Below, one piece after another: positions 17,870 through 26,080 of a stretch of 64,000 nucleotides of DNA (within the stretch, counting starts at the first letter, position 1; each line of letters starts with the position of its first letter). The DNA is taken from the NCBI GenBank assembly GCA_009782915.1, contig WRIC01000002.1:1-64000 (forward strand), given 5' to 3'. This stretch comes from Propionibacteriaceae bacterium (GTDB lineage Bacteria; Actinomycetota; Actinomycetes; Propionibacteriales; Propionibacteriaceae). The translations under genes and the position numbers were made by a program. Under the pieces are notes generated by a model that made no database searches, had not been told where the DNA came from, and saw only the letters and a program-made list of their open reading frames with translations.

Positions 17870-18343
17870 ATGTCAAAGAAACTGAACTGGACTCCACGGA
17901 TGTCCACCACCCTGTCCATGGTGGTGGCCTGGATAGGACTCATCCTCGGAGTTGCCGCCGTCCCAGCCCTCAAACCACTGCTCGGTGTCACCACCCACGC
18001 AGGGTACGCAGCCAGCGAAGACTACATCGCCACCATCCTGCCCCTGCTCTATGCCTGCCTCGTGGTGGGCATCCTTGCCCTCGTCATCCTGCTACGGCTC
18101 TTGGGTGATATCCGCAAAGAACAAGTCTTCACCACCAACAATGTACGACGACTGCGACTCATCTCGTACTGCGGATTTTCGATCATGGCGGTTAGCATCG
18201 TGGGAGCCATTCTCACCGTGCCCGACACCTTCTTTGTGGCCGTCGCACTCATCGCCGGTGTGCTCTCCCTGCTCATGCGCGTGGTCAAAAACGTTATCGA
18301 CACCGCACGGCTTCTCAAAGAAGAAGCCGACTACACGATCTGA
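17870..18343 (+). CDS. DUF2975 family membrane protein
   Basis: A 157-residue protein with four hydrophobic helices (about 16-40, 60-84, 103-123 and 127-145) and the sequence 'RKEQVFTTNNVRRLRLISYC' between the second and third, which is typical of DUF2975. In Firmicutes such proteins are usually encoded next to a small YozG-like HTH regulator, as here (18351). The pair probably acts together, with the membrane protein influencing the regulator, but the signal is unknown. No strong ribosome site precedes the ATG. Confidence 0.8.
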   Translation: MSKKLNWTPRMSTTLSMVVAWIGLILGVAAVPALKPLLGVTTHAGYAASEDYIATILPLLYACLVVGILALVILLRLLGDIRKEQVFTTNNVRRLRLISYCGFSIMAVSIVGAILTVPDTFFVAVALIAGVLSLLMRVVKNVIDTARLLKEEADYTI

Positions 18344-18350
18344 GGATGCC

Positions 18351-18596
18351 ATGACAATCCTTCTGAACCTCGATGTGGTGATGGCCAAACGCCGTACCCC
18401 CGCTGGGGAACTCGCCACGCGCATCGGCATCACCCCCGCCAACCTGTCCATCCTCAAAAACAACAAAGCCAAAGCCATACGCTTCTCCACCCTCGAAGCG
18501 CTCTGCCGCGAACTCGAATGCCAACCCGGTGACCTGCTCGAATACCAACCAGAGGACCTAGTCGACAATCAAGACGAAGGAGACACACATGCCTAA
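18351..18596 (+). CDS. Small HTH transcription regulator, YozG/Cro type
   Basis: An 81-residue protein made almost wholly of one Cro/CI helix-turn-helix: 'MAKRRTPAGELATRIGITPA' followed by 'NLSILKNNKAKAIRFSTLEA' and 'LCRELECQPGDLLEY', which is the typical end of this family. The frame is open further upstream, but ATG 18351 lies 7 bp after the DUF2975 stop and gives the normal length. It overlaps the next gene by 8 bp, so the three genes form one unit. Probable target: the palindrome at 17833. Confidence 0.88.
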   Translation: MTILLNLDVVMAKRRTPAGELATRIGITPANLSILKNNKAKAIRFSTLEALCRELECQPGDLLEYQPEDLVDNQDEGDTHA

Positions 18597-20316
18597 GACA
18601 ACCAAGACACCAGCGGAACAACAACCCACGAATGCCGGGAACAAACCACCGCGCAAACCCAACCCCCCCCAACCACCACAGGAGCCGGCGCCAGGTGCTT
18701 CAACCTCGACCCAGCAGCCTACCGCTTTGCCCTACCCGTACCCCATGACAACCATGAAACCTCCGAAGCCACAGACCCCGTACGTGGTGGGAATCACGGA
18801 GACACTATTCGCCTTCGTGGTGATTCTTCTCGGGTTTCTCACCTGGAACTGGTTGATGCCGCGGGCAGGCAACGTTATCAACATCAACCCAGAGGCTCTA
18901 CCGCGCACAACACAGACCCCCTACTATTTTCCCGGTGTCTCAGTGACCTGCCTCTTCGTTTTGTTTCTGGTGGTTGTGATCATCTACCTGCGGGCCAAGA
19001 AAGTACCACTGACCCGACCCTTCTGGGTGGCCACCATCCTGGTCGTACTAGGTGCCCTTCCGTTCGCTATCTTCGCCAACACACCAGTGCATTTCTTCCT
19101 CGGGGCCTTCCTGCTTGCCGGGTTTGTTGTGTGGAATGGGTACGCCGGTCAGACCACCCTCACGGTCGTCCCTGGAACCCTGTCCGGCGCTGACGCGGTC
19201 AACCAATCCATGATCATTCCCTGGGCTAACGTTGGTTCGTGGTGGTCGGGGTTACGCTCGGCAAGCTCAGATGGTCGCCGGGTCTCCTCCACGATGGCTG
19301 GTTTCCTCGGATTGCTCGTGACCATCCCCATCTTTGTGGTTGTCCTGTCGCTCCTCGTTGAAGCTGATAGTACCTTCGCTGGATGGATGGAGGGCCTCGG
19401 GCACTGGCTCGAGAACCTGTCGATCGGTTCCTATCTACTGTATTTTCTTCTCGGGTTGCCCGTGGGAATCTATATTTTCGCCCTGGCGTACGGCAATGCG
19501 CACCAGCGTGGAACTGATCGTTTGACACCTGCCTCCCTGCTGACGTTCGCTCGATCGATCAGAGCAATCAATCGTTCCGGGGTTGTGGCTCCGCTAGGGT
19601 TCCTGGTTGGTGTTTACGGGATCTTCATTGCAGCAATGATGTCTAATCTTGTTCAAACCCTCGCCAACCCCCAAGCGGCGGGATTCTCTCACGCAGACTT
19701 CGCCCGACGCGGATTCTTTGAATTAGCCGTACTAGCTGGAATCAACCTGGCCATCTTGGGATTCATCTATCTGTTCACCAAACGCGAACCCGGCGCGTAC
19801 CCCCCAAGTTTGAGAATCCTCGGCGCCCTGATGTCGGGTTTGACCCTGGTGATGGTGGTCGCATCAATCGCGAAAATGATGTTCTACAGCTCGGTGTATG
19901 GGTTGACTCGATTGCGGGTTTACACCACCTGGTTCATGGTGGTGATGTTCCTGGTGTTCGCTTTGCTGATGATCTGGCATCTGCGCCGGTTCCGTGTCGG
20001 CACCCCCATAGTCATCGTTACAGGGATCGCTTTCCTGGCTCTCAGCTGGGCCAACACTGATGGTTTAATCGCCCGGTTCAACGTGGACCGCTATCTCAGT
20101 GGTACGACCACCACCCTCGATGTGGAGTATCTCGGTTCACTCTCCGATGCAGCCGTACCTGCTCTGGTCGATCTTCGTGACAACCACTCAACCCGGGCAG
20201 TTGGTGGAAAAGCCGCTCGGGTACTTAGGGAACGACTCGAAGAAGAACCCCCCGGCCAAGCCCCCTGGACAGCCTGGTCATGGCAGTACCACCAAGCCCA
20301 GCAGTTGTTGAGATGA
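18589..20316 (+). CDS. DUF4173-like polytopic membrane protein
   Basis: A 575-residue membrane protein with a proline-rich cytoplasmic N-terminus (residues 1-65) and about 11-12 helices. The 'FARRGFFELAVLAGINLAIL' segment near residue 370-390 and 'GLTRLRVYTTWFM' near 440-455 are typical of the DUF4173/DUF4153 family. A soluble C-terminal tail of about 75 residues follows. It is encoded directly after a DUF2975/HTH pair and overlaps it by 8 bp. Function is not known for this family. Confidence 0.78.
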   Translation: MPKTTKTPAEQQPTNAGNKPPRKPNPPQPPQEPAPGASTSTQQPTALPYPYPMTTMKPPKPQTPYVVGITETLFAFVVILLGFLTWNWLMPRAGNVININPEALPRTTQTPYYFPGVSVTCLFVLFLVVVIIYLRAKKVPLTRPFWVATILVVLGALPFAIFANTPVHFFLGAFLLAGFVVWNGYAGQTTLTVVPGTLSGADAVNQSMIIPWANVGSWWSGLRSASSDGRRVSSTMAGFLGLLVTIPIFVVVLSLLVEADSTFAGWMEGLGHWLENLSIGSYLLYFLLGLPVGIYIFALAYGNAHQRGTDRLTPASLLTFARSIRAINRSGVVAPLGFLVGVYGIFIAAMMSNLVQTLANPQAAGFSHADFARRGFFELAVLAGINLAILGFIYLFTKREPGAYPPSLRILGALMSGLTLVMVVASIAKMMFYSSVYGLTRLRVYTTWFMVVMFLVFALLMIWHLRRFRVGTPIVIVTGIAFLALSWANTDGLIARFNVDRYLSGTTTTLDVEYLGSLSDAAVPALVDLRDNHSTRAVGGKAARVLRERLEEEPPGQAPWTAWSWQYHQAQQLLR

Positions 20317-20356
20317 CAGATGGGGCCGGTATTAACTGTCACAGAAACAGAAGTGG

Positions 20357-20436
20357 CCCCGTACACCCGACAGAGCTCCCTTACCTTTGCTGCCTTCCGG
20401 CCCTGGAGGAGTTAGGGGAGATACCGCCGTACGGGG
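20357..20436 (-). ncRNA. ffs: Signal recognition particle RNA, small bacterial form
   Basis: Read on the minus strand, the region gives the SRP domain IV core: AGGGCCGGAAGGCAGCAAAG followed by GTAAGGGAGCTC. The ends pair: CCCCGTAC at 20357-20364 with GTACGGGG at 20429-20436, forming the closing stem. The length of about 80-95 nt is right for the 4.5S-like RNA. It works with Ffh in co-translational membrane targeting. Its position near a tRNA-Ser gene is common in actinobacteria. Confidence 0.9.
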
Positions 20437-20645
20437 ACCGCCACCCATTCTACCCATGAAAATCCAGTGCAAGCACACACTGGTCGGAGAGGGGGAGCAC
20501 AAAGATCAATCCCCTTGTGCTCCCCTCGTCTTACCGCAGACATGGATATTCTACTGCTCTAGAAGCACACGGGGGCGTACCTTTTGTGTTGCCTGCCGGA
20601 GCCCGAGTTCGCGTCAATCCCCTGAAATTCGGTATGATCCTTGAC

Positions 20646-20730
20646 GGAGGATTCGCCTAGAGGCCTATGGCGCTCGCTTGGAAAGCGGGTTGGGTTCACG
20701 CCCTCACGAGTTCGAATCTCGTATCCTCCG
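20646..20730 (+). tRNA. tRNA-Ser (anticodon GGA)
   Basis: Acceptor stem GGAGGAT pairs with ATCCTCC before the G discriminator, and CCA is encoded at 20731-20733. The anticodon stem CTCGC/GCGGG encloses TTGGAAA, giving anticodon GGA. A long variable arm (TTGGGTTCACGCCCTCAC region) and TTCGAAT T-loop confirm a class II tRNA-Ser of 85 nt. Confidence 0.96.
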
Positions 20731-20790
20731 CCACAGATGCCAACAGCACCAAGTCCCTCGCCGGAACGGACTGATATGCTGGTGATCCAC

Positions 20791-20861
20791 GCGAGTGTAG
20801 TTCAATGGCAGAACAACAGCTTCCCAAGCTGTCAATGCGGGTTCGATTCCCGTCACTCGCT
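20791..20861 (+). tRNA. tRNA-Gly (anticodon CCC)
   Basis: Acceptor stem GCGAGTG pairs with CACTCGC, discriminator T, CCA encoded at 20862-20864. The anticodon stem ACAGC/GCTGT encloses TTCCCAA, giving anticodon CCC. T-loop TTCGATT. 71 nt. Confidence 0.96.
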
Positions 20862-20891
20862 CCACTAGAGTACGCCGTACACGCGAATCAG

Positions 20892-21024
20892 GAGTTTTTA
20901 TCCCAGATGGGCCCTAATGTACGATTTTTCCCCGTCAGAACGCTCCCTAGAGCCCCTCATTGGCCATTTTCCTAAGAATCTTGGAAAAAAATCGTACATT
21001 AACAACACTTTCGGATAAAAACTC
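20892..21024. repeat. Large inverted repeat, 38-bp arms, between tRNA-Gly and a nuclease-like gene
   Basis: Left arm 20892-20929 and right arm 20987-21024. Outer 12 bp (GAGTTTTTATCC / GGATAAAAACTC) and inner 15 bp (TAATGTACGATTTTT / AAAAATCGTACATTA) match perfectly; the 11 bp between them differ in sequence but have the same length on both sides. The loop is 57 bp. The right arm ends 13 bp before the ATG at 21038, so it may regulate that gene or mark the end of an inserted segment. Confidence 0.85.
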
Positions 21025-21037
21025 ACACTGTTACGGT

Positions 21038-21970
21038 ATGAATGTTTATCTTACCCATGAATCGGCACTGCACTACTGGCGGTCACGTGGCAGGACCCGT
21101 GATAGCCAGCGACAGCGCCAGACAGTTCTCCCCACTCTTTCACCCGACAGTACGTTCATCAGGAATCGTTTACACGGGTATTCAATTCCTGTAGACATTG
21201 CGTTGGCGACGAGCAGTGCCAGGCGTCCCTCCTCCAAGGTACGACCGCATGTCTATAGTAGCCGGCTGCCTAACAATTCATTTTGCTGTGTTGGTGGTGG
21301 TTTATTTGTGAGCACACCGGAATTCTGCTTTCTCCAGATGGCCAGCCAGCTTCCGCTCGTCAAGCTGATTGAGCTCGGATTCGAATTCTGCGGCTCATAT
21401 AGTCGGGCATGCCCAGATAGGGACGCCACATACAACCATCAGCAATTAACGACCACCACTCGACTCCTTACTTTTGTCACACAGATGAAAGACGTCAGGG
21501 GGCATGTCAAGGCTGGTCGGGCCTTGAGTTATGTCATCGACAACTCGGGATCTCCGATGGAGACCATTTTGGTTATGCTCCTGACATTGCCATACCGGCT
21601 CGGTGGGTTTGGTCTGCCGAAACCTAGCCTCAATGTCAAAGTGGAGCCATCAAAGAGCACCGTGAAAAGCTCTGACAGGATGTATTACATATGCGATCTG
21701 CTGTGGGAGCAGAAGAAGCTGGCAGTGGAGTACGACAGTGAGCAGTATCATTCGGGGGCAGAGAAAATCTACCGTGATTCCAAGCGTAGGAATTTGCTGT
21801 CGGTTATGGGCTATCCCCCAATCATCCTGACCAAACAACAGCTCTACAGCATGACAGAACTAGAGAAGGTGGTCTATCTCCTGGCCCGGAAACTAGGAAA
21901 ACAGTTGAAGCATAGGAGCTCCGGGTTTGCGGTTGCGCACAGGGAACTTCGCCGAGTTTTGCTTGGTTGA
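21038..21970 (+). CDS. Vsr/DUF559-like endonuclease-fold protein, unknown role
   Basis: A 310-residue protein if started at ATG 21038 (MNVYLTHESAL); a longer start 26 codons upstream would run through the inverted repeat and is less likely. The first 200 residues match nothing I recognise. The C-terminal part has the order expected of a Vsr-like endonuclease fold: 'KKLAVEYDSEQYH', then 'DSKRRNLLSVMGYPPIIL' (compare the E/D...H...D..R...L...G pattern of DUF559). The codon use looks more AT-rich than its neighbours, and the gene lies just after a tRNA, a common insertion place. It may be a defence or DNA-repair gene that arrived by transfer. No partner gene, methylase or transposase is next to it. 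Confidence 0.6.
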   Translation: MNVYLTHESALHYWRSRGRTRDSQRQRQTVLPTLSPDSTFIRNRLHGYSIPVDIALATSSARRPSSKVRPHVYSSRLPNNSFCCVGGGLFVSTPEFCFLQMASQLPLVKLIELGFEFCGSYSRACPDRDATYNHQQLTTTTRLLTFVTQMKDVRGHVKAGRALSYVIDNSGSPMETILVMLLTLPYRLGGFGLPKPSLNVKVEPSKSTVKSSDRMYYICDLLWEQKKLAVEYDSEQYHSGAEKIYRDSKRRNLLSVMGYPPIILTKQQLYSMTELEKVVYLLARKLGKQLKHRSSGFAVAHRELRRVLLG

Positions 21971-22004
21971 ACACCTGCCAACTCATCGAGCATCCAGGGG
22001 GGAC

Positions 22005-22457
22005 CTACAGAAGTGCTGCCTTCACTTTGGCGGCCACGAGGGAACCCTCGGCGCGTCCTTGGATGCGGGCGTTGACTGCTTTGACGATGAGACCCATCTG
22101 TTTGATAGTAGCACCCTCAACTTGGGCGACTTCTTCAGCCACAATGGCGTCCAGTTCTTCCTCGGTGAGGGGGGCAGGGAGATATTTCGCCAGCAGTTCG
22201 GCTTCGCGGGTTTCCTTGTCAGCCAGGTCCATGCGGTTGCCGGCTTCGTAGGCTTCAGCTGATTCGCGGCGTTTGCGGGCCTCGCGGGTGATGATGCTCA
22301 ATTCTTCGTCAGCGCTTAGTTCCCGGGCTTCATCGCCGGCGACCTCTTCGTTGGCGATCGCTGCGATCACCATGCGCAGTACGCCGGTGGTGAAGGAATC
22401 TTTCGCTTTCATTGCTGCGACGAGGTCGGTACGTAGTTGGTCTTTCAGTTCAGCCAT
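22005..22457 (-). CDS. GatB/YqeY domain protein
   Basis: A 150-residue YqeY-family protein, related to the tail domain of the tRNA amidotransferase subunit GatB. Family features: 'LKDQLRTDLVAAMKAKDSF', 'LRMVIAAIANEEVA', 'YLPAPLTEEELDAIVAEEV' and 'GRAEGSLVAAKVKAAL'. The start is the second ATG of ATGAACATG: the ribosome site AGGAG touches the first ATG and sits 6 nt from the second. The exact function of free-standing YqeY is unclear; a link to tRNA charging is inferred from the fold. It is divergent from hpt across a repeat-filled gap. Confidence 0.9.
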   Translation of the reverse strand: MAELKDQLRTDLVAAMKAKDSFTTGVLRMVIAAIANEEVAGDEARELSADEELSIITREARKRRESAEAYEAGNRMDLADKETREAELLAKYLPAPLTEEELDAIVAEEVAQVEGATIKQMGLIVKAVNARIQGRAEGSLVAAKVKAALL

Positions 22458-22564
22458 GTTCATCTCCTTGGTTTCACACACCATCGTCTCACATTTCCCC
22501 CACATGGGGACGGTCCATTTTCGACACATGTCAGTCCTCTGAGGTGCGTGACAATAAGGACGAC

Positions 22565-22684
22565 AAAAAGGGGACGGGGCGTTTGTCACATTTCCCTCCA
22601 CCCCATCACTACCCAAGATGATGAAACACGTCCGGTCGAACAACAATTGTTGTCAGAATGTGACAAACGCCCCGTCCCCTTTTT
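22565..22684. repeat. Family B inverted repeat with perfect 28-bp arms
   Basis: Arms at 22565-22592 and 22657-22684 (AAAAAGGGGACGGGGCGTTT then GTCACATT, and the reverse complement) are a perfect match across a 64-bp loop. The loop carries its own small palindrome CAACAATTGTTG at 22641-22652. The element fills most of the 267-bp gap between yqeY and hpt, and could act as a two-way terminator or a boundary. Confidence 0.92.
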
Positions 22685-22724
22685 TTCTCCCAGTGCACCA
22701 GCTAACCAAGGTAGAGTTGCCCAT

Positions 22725-23276
22725 GTGAATATCGATGATGTTTCTGGCGATCTGAGCGCCGTACTGTTAACTGAAGAGCAGATCACTGCGCGGATCGCTC
22801 AACTGGCTTCCGAGATTGATCGCGACTACAACGGTCTCCAACCGTTGCTGGTGGGGATACTCAGTGGTGCTGTGATGGTCATGGCTGATTTGAGCCGCAT
22901 GATGAGGATTCATTGTGAAATGGATTGGATGGCGATCTCATCCTATGGCTCGGGGGTGGCATCCTCGGGGGTCGTGCGGATTCTTAAGGACCTCAACACC
23001 TCGGTCGTGGGGCGTCACATACTCATTGTGGAGGACATCGTGGACACCGGCTTGACCCTGTCGTACCTCATTGAAAACCTGAAATCGCGCAACCCGGCGA
23101 GCATCGAAGTGTGCGCGGGATTCCGCAAACCCGATCGGGCCCGCAAAGAGGTGAAAGTGAAGTATTTAGGCTTCGATATTCCTAGTGATTTTGTTGTCGG
23201 GTACGGGCTGGACTATGCGGGCAGGTACAGAAACCTGCGCGGTCTGGGTATCCTCAATCCTGCCGTTTATTCGTGA
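22725..23276 (+). CDS. hpt: Hypoxanthine-guanine phosphoribosyltransferase
   Basis: A 183-residue HPRT, which salvages hypoxanthine and guanine using PRPP. The PRPP-binding loop 'ILIVEDIVDTGLTLSYL' is at about residues 100-116 and 'PLLVGILSGAVMVMADLSR' near 43-61. GTG 22725 (VNIDDVSGDL) is the only sensible start, as the frame upstream runs into the family B repeat. The order hpt-ftsH-folE-folP is the usual actinobacterial one; tilS, which often precedes hpt, is absent here. Confidence 0.93.
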   Translation: MNIDDVSGDLSAVLLTEEQITARIAQLASEIDRDYNGLQPLLVGILSGAVMVMADLSRMMRIHCEMDWMAISSYGSGVASSGVVRILKDLNTSVVGRHILIVEDIVDTGLTLSYLIENLKSRNPASIEVCAGFRKPDRARKEVKVKYLGFDIPSDFVVGYGLDYAGRYRNLRGLGILNPAVYS

Positions 23277-23319
23277 ACACCATCCACACCTCAAACTTAG
23301 ACAGCGAGAACCATCACCT

Positions 23320-25494
23320 ATGAAGTTTCTGAAAGCCCTCATTCGAAGCCCCCTGCTGTGGATCATGGTTGCGATCTTTGTGGTTGGCGCCATTATCAGT
23401 ACGGTCAGGGCGCAACCATCAGCCACGGAGATCCCCACCTCTGAGGCGATCGCCATCATCATGGGTGAATCCCCGCTGACGGAGGTTGTTCTCACTGATC
23501 AATCCCAGCTGATTGAGATCACCCGGGCACCCGAAACCTGCGACCCGAATGTGTTCCTGTCGGGCAAACCGGTTCCCTGCAAGGTGAAAGCCTACTGGGT
23601 GGGTCAGGGCGCAGATCAGCTTGTTGAACGCCTCAACCAGCGAGCCGAGCAGGGCACTATTGATAATTGGAATGGCATCAATGCGACCGGTGGATTCTGG
23701 GAGACCGCGCTGTCGTGGTTTATCCCTATTCTGTTCATTATTTTCTTGATCTTTTTCATGATGAGCATGGCTGGTGGCCCTGGTGGGCGGACCATGAGTT
23801 TCGGGAAATCGAAAGCGAAGATGGCCAACAAGGACACCCCGAAGACGACTTTTGATGATGTCGCTGGGGTGGATGAGGCTGTCGAGGAGCTCCAGGAGAT
23901 CAAGGATTTTCTGGCGAGCCCTGCGAAGTTCAAGAAGCTGGGGGCGAAGATTCCCAAGGGTGTTCTTCTCTATGGTCCTCCGGGTACGGGCAAGACTTTG
24001 TTGGCGCGCGCGGTTGCCGGTGAAGCTGGGGTTCCGTTCTATACGATTTCTGGCTCGGATTTTGTGGAGATGTTTGTGGGTGTGGGTGCTTCGAGGGTTC
24101 GTGACTTGTTTGAGCAGGCGAAGAATAATGCGCCAGCGATCGTGTTCATTGATGAGATTGATGCTGTGGGTCGTCACCGTGGCGCTGGTATGGGTGGTGG
24201 CCATGATGAGCGTGAGCAGACCCTCAACCAGTTGCTGGTGGAGATGGATGGTTTCGATGAGCATAGTGGTGTGATCCTGATTGCGGCAACGAACCGTCCC
24301 GATATTCTTGATCCTGCGCTTCTACGTCCGGGGCGTTTTGATCGCCAGATCGCGGTGGATGCCCCCGATTTGAAGGGGCGTTTCAAGATTTTGAAAGTAC
24401 ATGCGCAGGACAAGCCCCTGGAGGAGGGTGTCGACCTGCAGGGGGTGGCCCGGCGTACCCCAGGATTCACGGGAGCTGATTTGGCGAATGTGCTCAATGA
24501 GGCGGCTCTTCTGGCGGCGCGTACGAACCTCACCAAGATTTCTAACTCTGTTTTGGACGAATCTATTGACCGTGTGATTGCTGGGCCCCAGAAGCGTACG
24601 CGCATCATGAACTCGAAGGAGATCCTGATCACCGCCTACCATGAGGCTGGTCACGCACTCGTGGCGGCTGCGATGCCGGGCAATGATCCGGTGCAGAAGA
24701 TCACGATTCTTCCGCGCGGCAAGGCCCTGGGTTACACGATGGTCATGCCCGATCAGGACAAGTATTCCCAAACCCGCGGGCAGTTGCTTGACCAGTTGGC
24801 GTACACCCTGGGTGGGCGTGCGGCGGAGGAGCTGATCTTCCATGATCCGACCACGGGCGCTGGTAATGATATTGAGAAGGCCACGAAGTTGGCTCGCGCG
24901 ATGGTGACCCAGTTCGGGATGACGGAGGCTTTGGGGGCGGTACGTTATGGCGCGGGTGATCATGAGCCGTTTGTGGGAATGGAAATGTCGAATCCGTCCA
25001 CAATTTCCCCGGCGACCGCGGCCATGATTGATGCTGAGATTTCGTCGCTGATTAATACAGCCCACCAGGAGGCATTTGATTCTTTGGTGGAGAATCGGGA
25101 GATTTTGGATGAATTGGTTCGCCAGTTGCTGGATCAGGAGACCCTGGTGAAGGAACAGGTGGCTGAGATTTTCGAGCCCCTGAAGTTGCGCCCCGAGCGC
25201 CCAGCATGGACGGGTTCACCAACTCGTCAACCATCGAGTGTTCCACCTATTCCAGAACCGGACGTACCTGAACCTGACTTGGATGATCTGGGTGAGGATT
25301 CTTCGGTGAAACCCGAGGAGCCTTCTCAGGGGGATGGTGGCTCGGTGGTTGCGGCGCGCGCCCAGGAGCTGGAGGAAATAGCGAAGAAGTACGGTGCGGA
25401 GGCACCCCCGGCGAAAACCGACGAACCGATGGGGCCGGGAACCTGGATTGATCCCCAGTCTCCTGATGATTTCCCTCCCCCCACGAAGAAATAG
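23320..25494 (+). CDS. ftsH: ATP-dependent zinc metalloprotease FtsH
   Basis: A 724-residue membrane-bound AAA+ protease that removes damaged or short-lived membrane and cytosolic proteins. Two helices flank an extracytoplasmic domain (about 9-27 and 127-149). The AAA domain has Walker A GPPGTGKT at 219-226, Walker B '[13 protein letters not shown]', and the second-region 'RPGRFDRQI'. The zinc site HEAGH is at 441-445, with a later acidic ligand in '[10 protein letters not shown]'. I chose ATG 23320 ([11 protein letters not shown]), as the frame upstream overlaps hpt. The C-terminal 90 residues are acidic and proline-rich, as in other actinobacterial FtsH. folE follows 9 bp later. Confidence 0.97.
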   Translation: MKFLKALIRSPLLWIMVAIFVVGAIISTVRAQPSATEIPTSEAIAIIMGESPLTEVVLTDQSQLIEITRAPETCDPNVFLSGKPVPCKVKAYWVGQGADQLVERLNQRAEQGTIDNWNGINATGGFWETALSWFIPILFIIFLIFFMMSMAGGPGGRTMSFGKSKAKMANKDTPKTTFDDVAGVDEAVEELQEIKDFLASPAKFKKLGAKIPKGVLLYGPPGTGKTLLARAVAGEAGVPFYTISGSDFVEMFVGVGASRVRDLFEQAKNNAPAIVFIDEIDAVGRHRGAGMGGGHDEREQTLNQLLVEMDGFDEHSGVILIAATNRPDILDPALLRPGRFDRQIAVDAPDLKGRFKILKVHAQDKPLEEGVDLQGVARRTPGFTGADLANVLNEAALLAARTNLTKISNSVLDESIDRVIAGPQKRTRIMNSKEILITAYHEAGHALVAAAMPGNDPVQKITILPRGKALGYTMVMPDQDKYSQTRGQLLDQLAYTLGGRAAEELIFHDPTTGAGNDIEKATKLARAMVTQFGMTEALGAVRYGAGDHEPFVGMEMSNPSTISPATAAMIDAEISSLINTAHQEAFDSLVENREILDELVRQLLDQETLVKEQVAEIFEPLKLRPERPAWTGSPTRQPSSVPPIPEPDVPEPDLDDLGEDSSVKPEEPSQGDGGSVVAARAQELEEIAKKYGAEAPPAKTDEPMGPGTWIDPQSPDDFPPPTKK

Positions 25495-25503
25495 GAGATG
25501 CCC

Positions 25504-26076
25504 ATGTTTGATGCTCACCGTGTAGAAGCAGCTGTCCGCGAATTGCTGATCGGGATCGGTGAGGACCCCGATCGTGAGGGTCTCGTTGACACTCCAGCGC
25601 GGGTGGCGAGGGCCTATGAGGAGGCTTTTGCCGGGTTGAACCAGGAACCCGATGAGGTGTTGGGGACTCGTTTTAATATCGATCATCAGGAGATGATCCT
25701 GGTTCGCGATATTGAGTTGTGGAGTTATTGCGAGCACCATCTCGTACCGTTCACGGGGCTGGCTCATGTGGGTTATATTCCGGGCAAGAATCGCCAGATC
25801 GTGGGATTGTCGAAGATCGCGCGGTTGGTGGATGTGTATGCGAAGAGGCTCCAGGTGCAGGAGCGGCTCACCACCCAAATCGCCGACGGGCTCATGGAGT
25901 GTTTGAACGCCGCCGGGGCGATCGTGGTCATCGAGGCCGAGCATCTGTGTATGTCGATGCGCGGAGTTCGCAAGCCGGGTTCACGTACCGTCACTTCAGC
26001 AGTACGCGGTGCCCTGCTCAACCCAACAACGCGGGCCGAGGCTATGAGCCTGATCTCCGCCCCCCAGGGACGCTAG
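25504..26076 (+). CDS. folE: GTP cyclohydrolase I
   Basis: A 190-residue enzyme that converts GTP to 7,8-dihydroneopterin triphosphate, the first step of folate synthesis. Zinc ligands are visible as Cys76 and His79 in '[11 protein letters not shown]' and Cys149 in '[11 protein letters not shown]'. '[20 protein letters not shown]' is the typical active-site helix. Of the two ATGs (25498, 25504), the second is more likely because the ribosome site TAGGAG touches the first. It sits in the hpt-ftsH-folE-folP-folBK operon, 4 bp before the folP open frame. Confidence 0.96.
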   Translation: MFDAHRVEAAVRELLIGIGEDPDREGLVDTPARVARAYEEAFAGLNQEPDEVLGTRFNIDHQEMILVRDIELWSYCEHHLVPFTGLAHVGYIPGKNRQIVGLSKIARLVDVYAKRLQVQERLTTQIADGLMECLNAAGAIVVIEAEHLCMSMRGVRKPGSRTVTSAVRGALLNPTTRAEAMSLISAPQGR

Positions 26077-26080
26077 AGCC

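Noticed and set aside
20387-20644. Protein gene over the SRP RNA
   Set aside because: The sequence is explained by the RNA core and closing stem on the other strand.
20892-21024. Terminal repeats of an insertion sequence
   Set aside because: Both arms lie on the same side of the gene, 57 bp apart, and no transposase or target duplication is visible.
23419-24264. Minus-strand open frames opposite ftsH
   Set aside because: Antisense shadows of the conserved AAA and protease domains.
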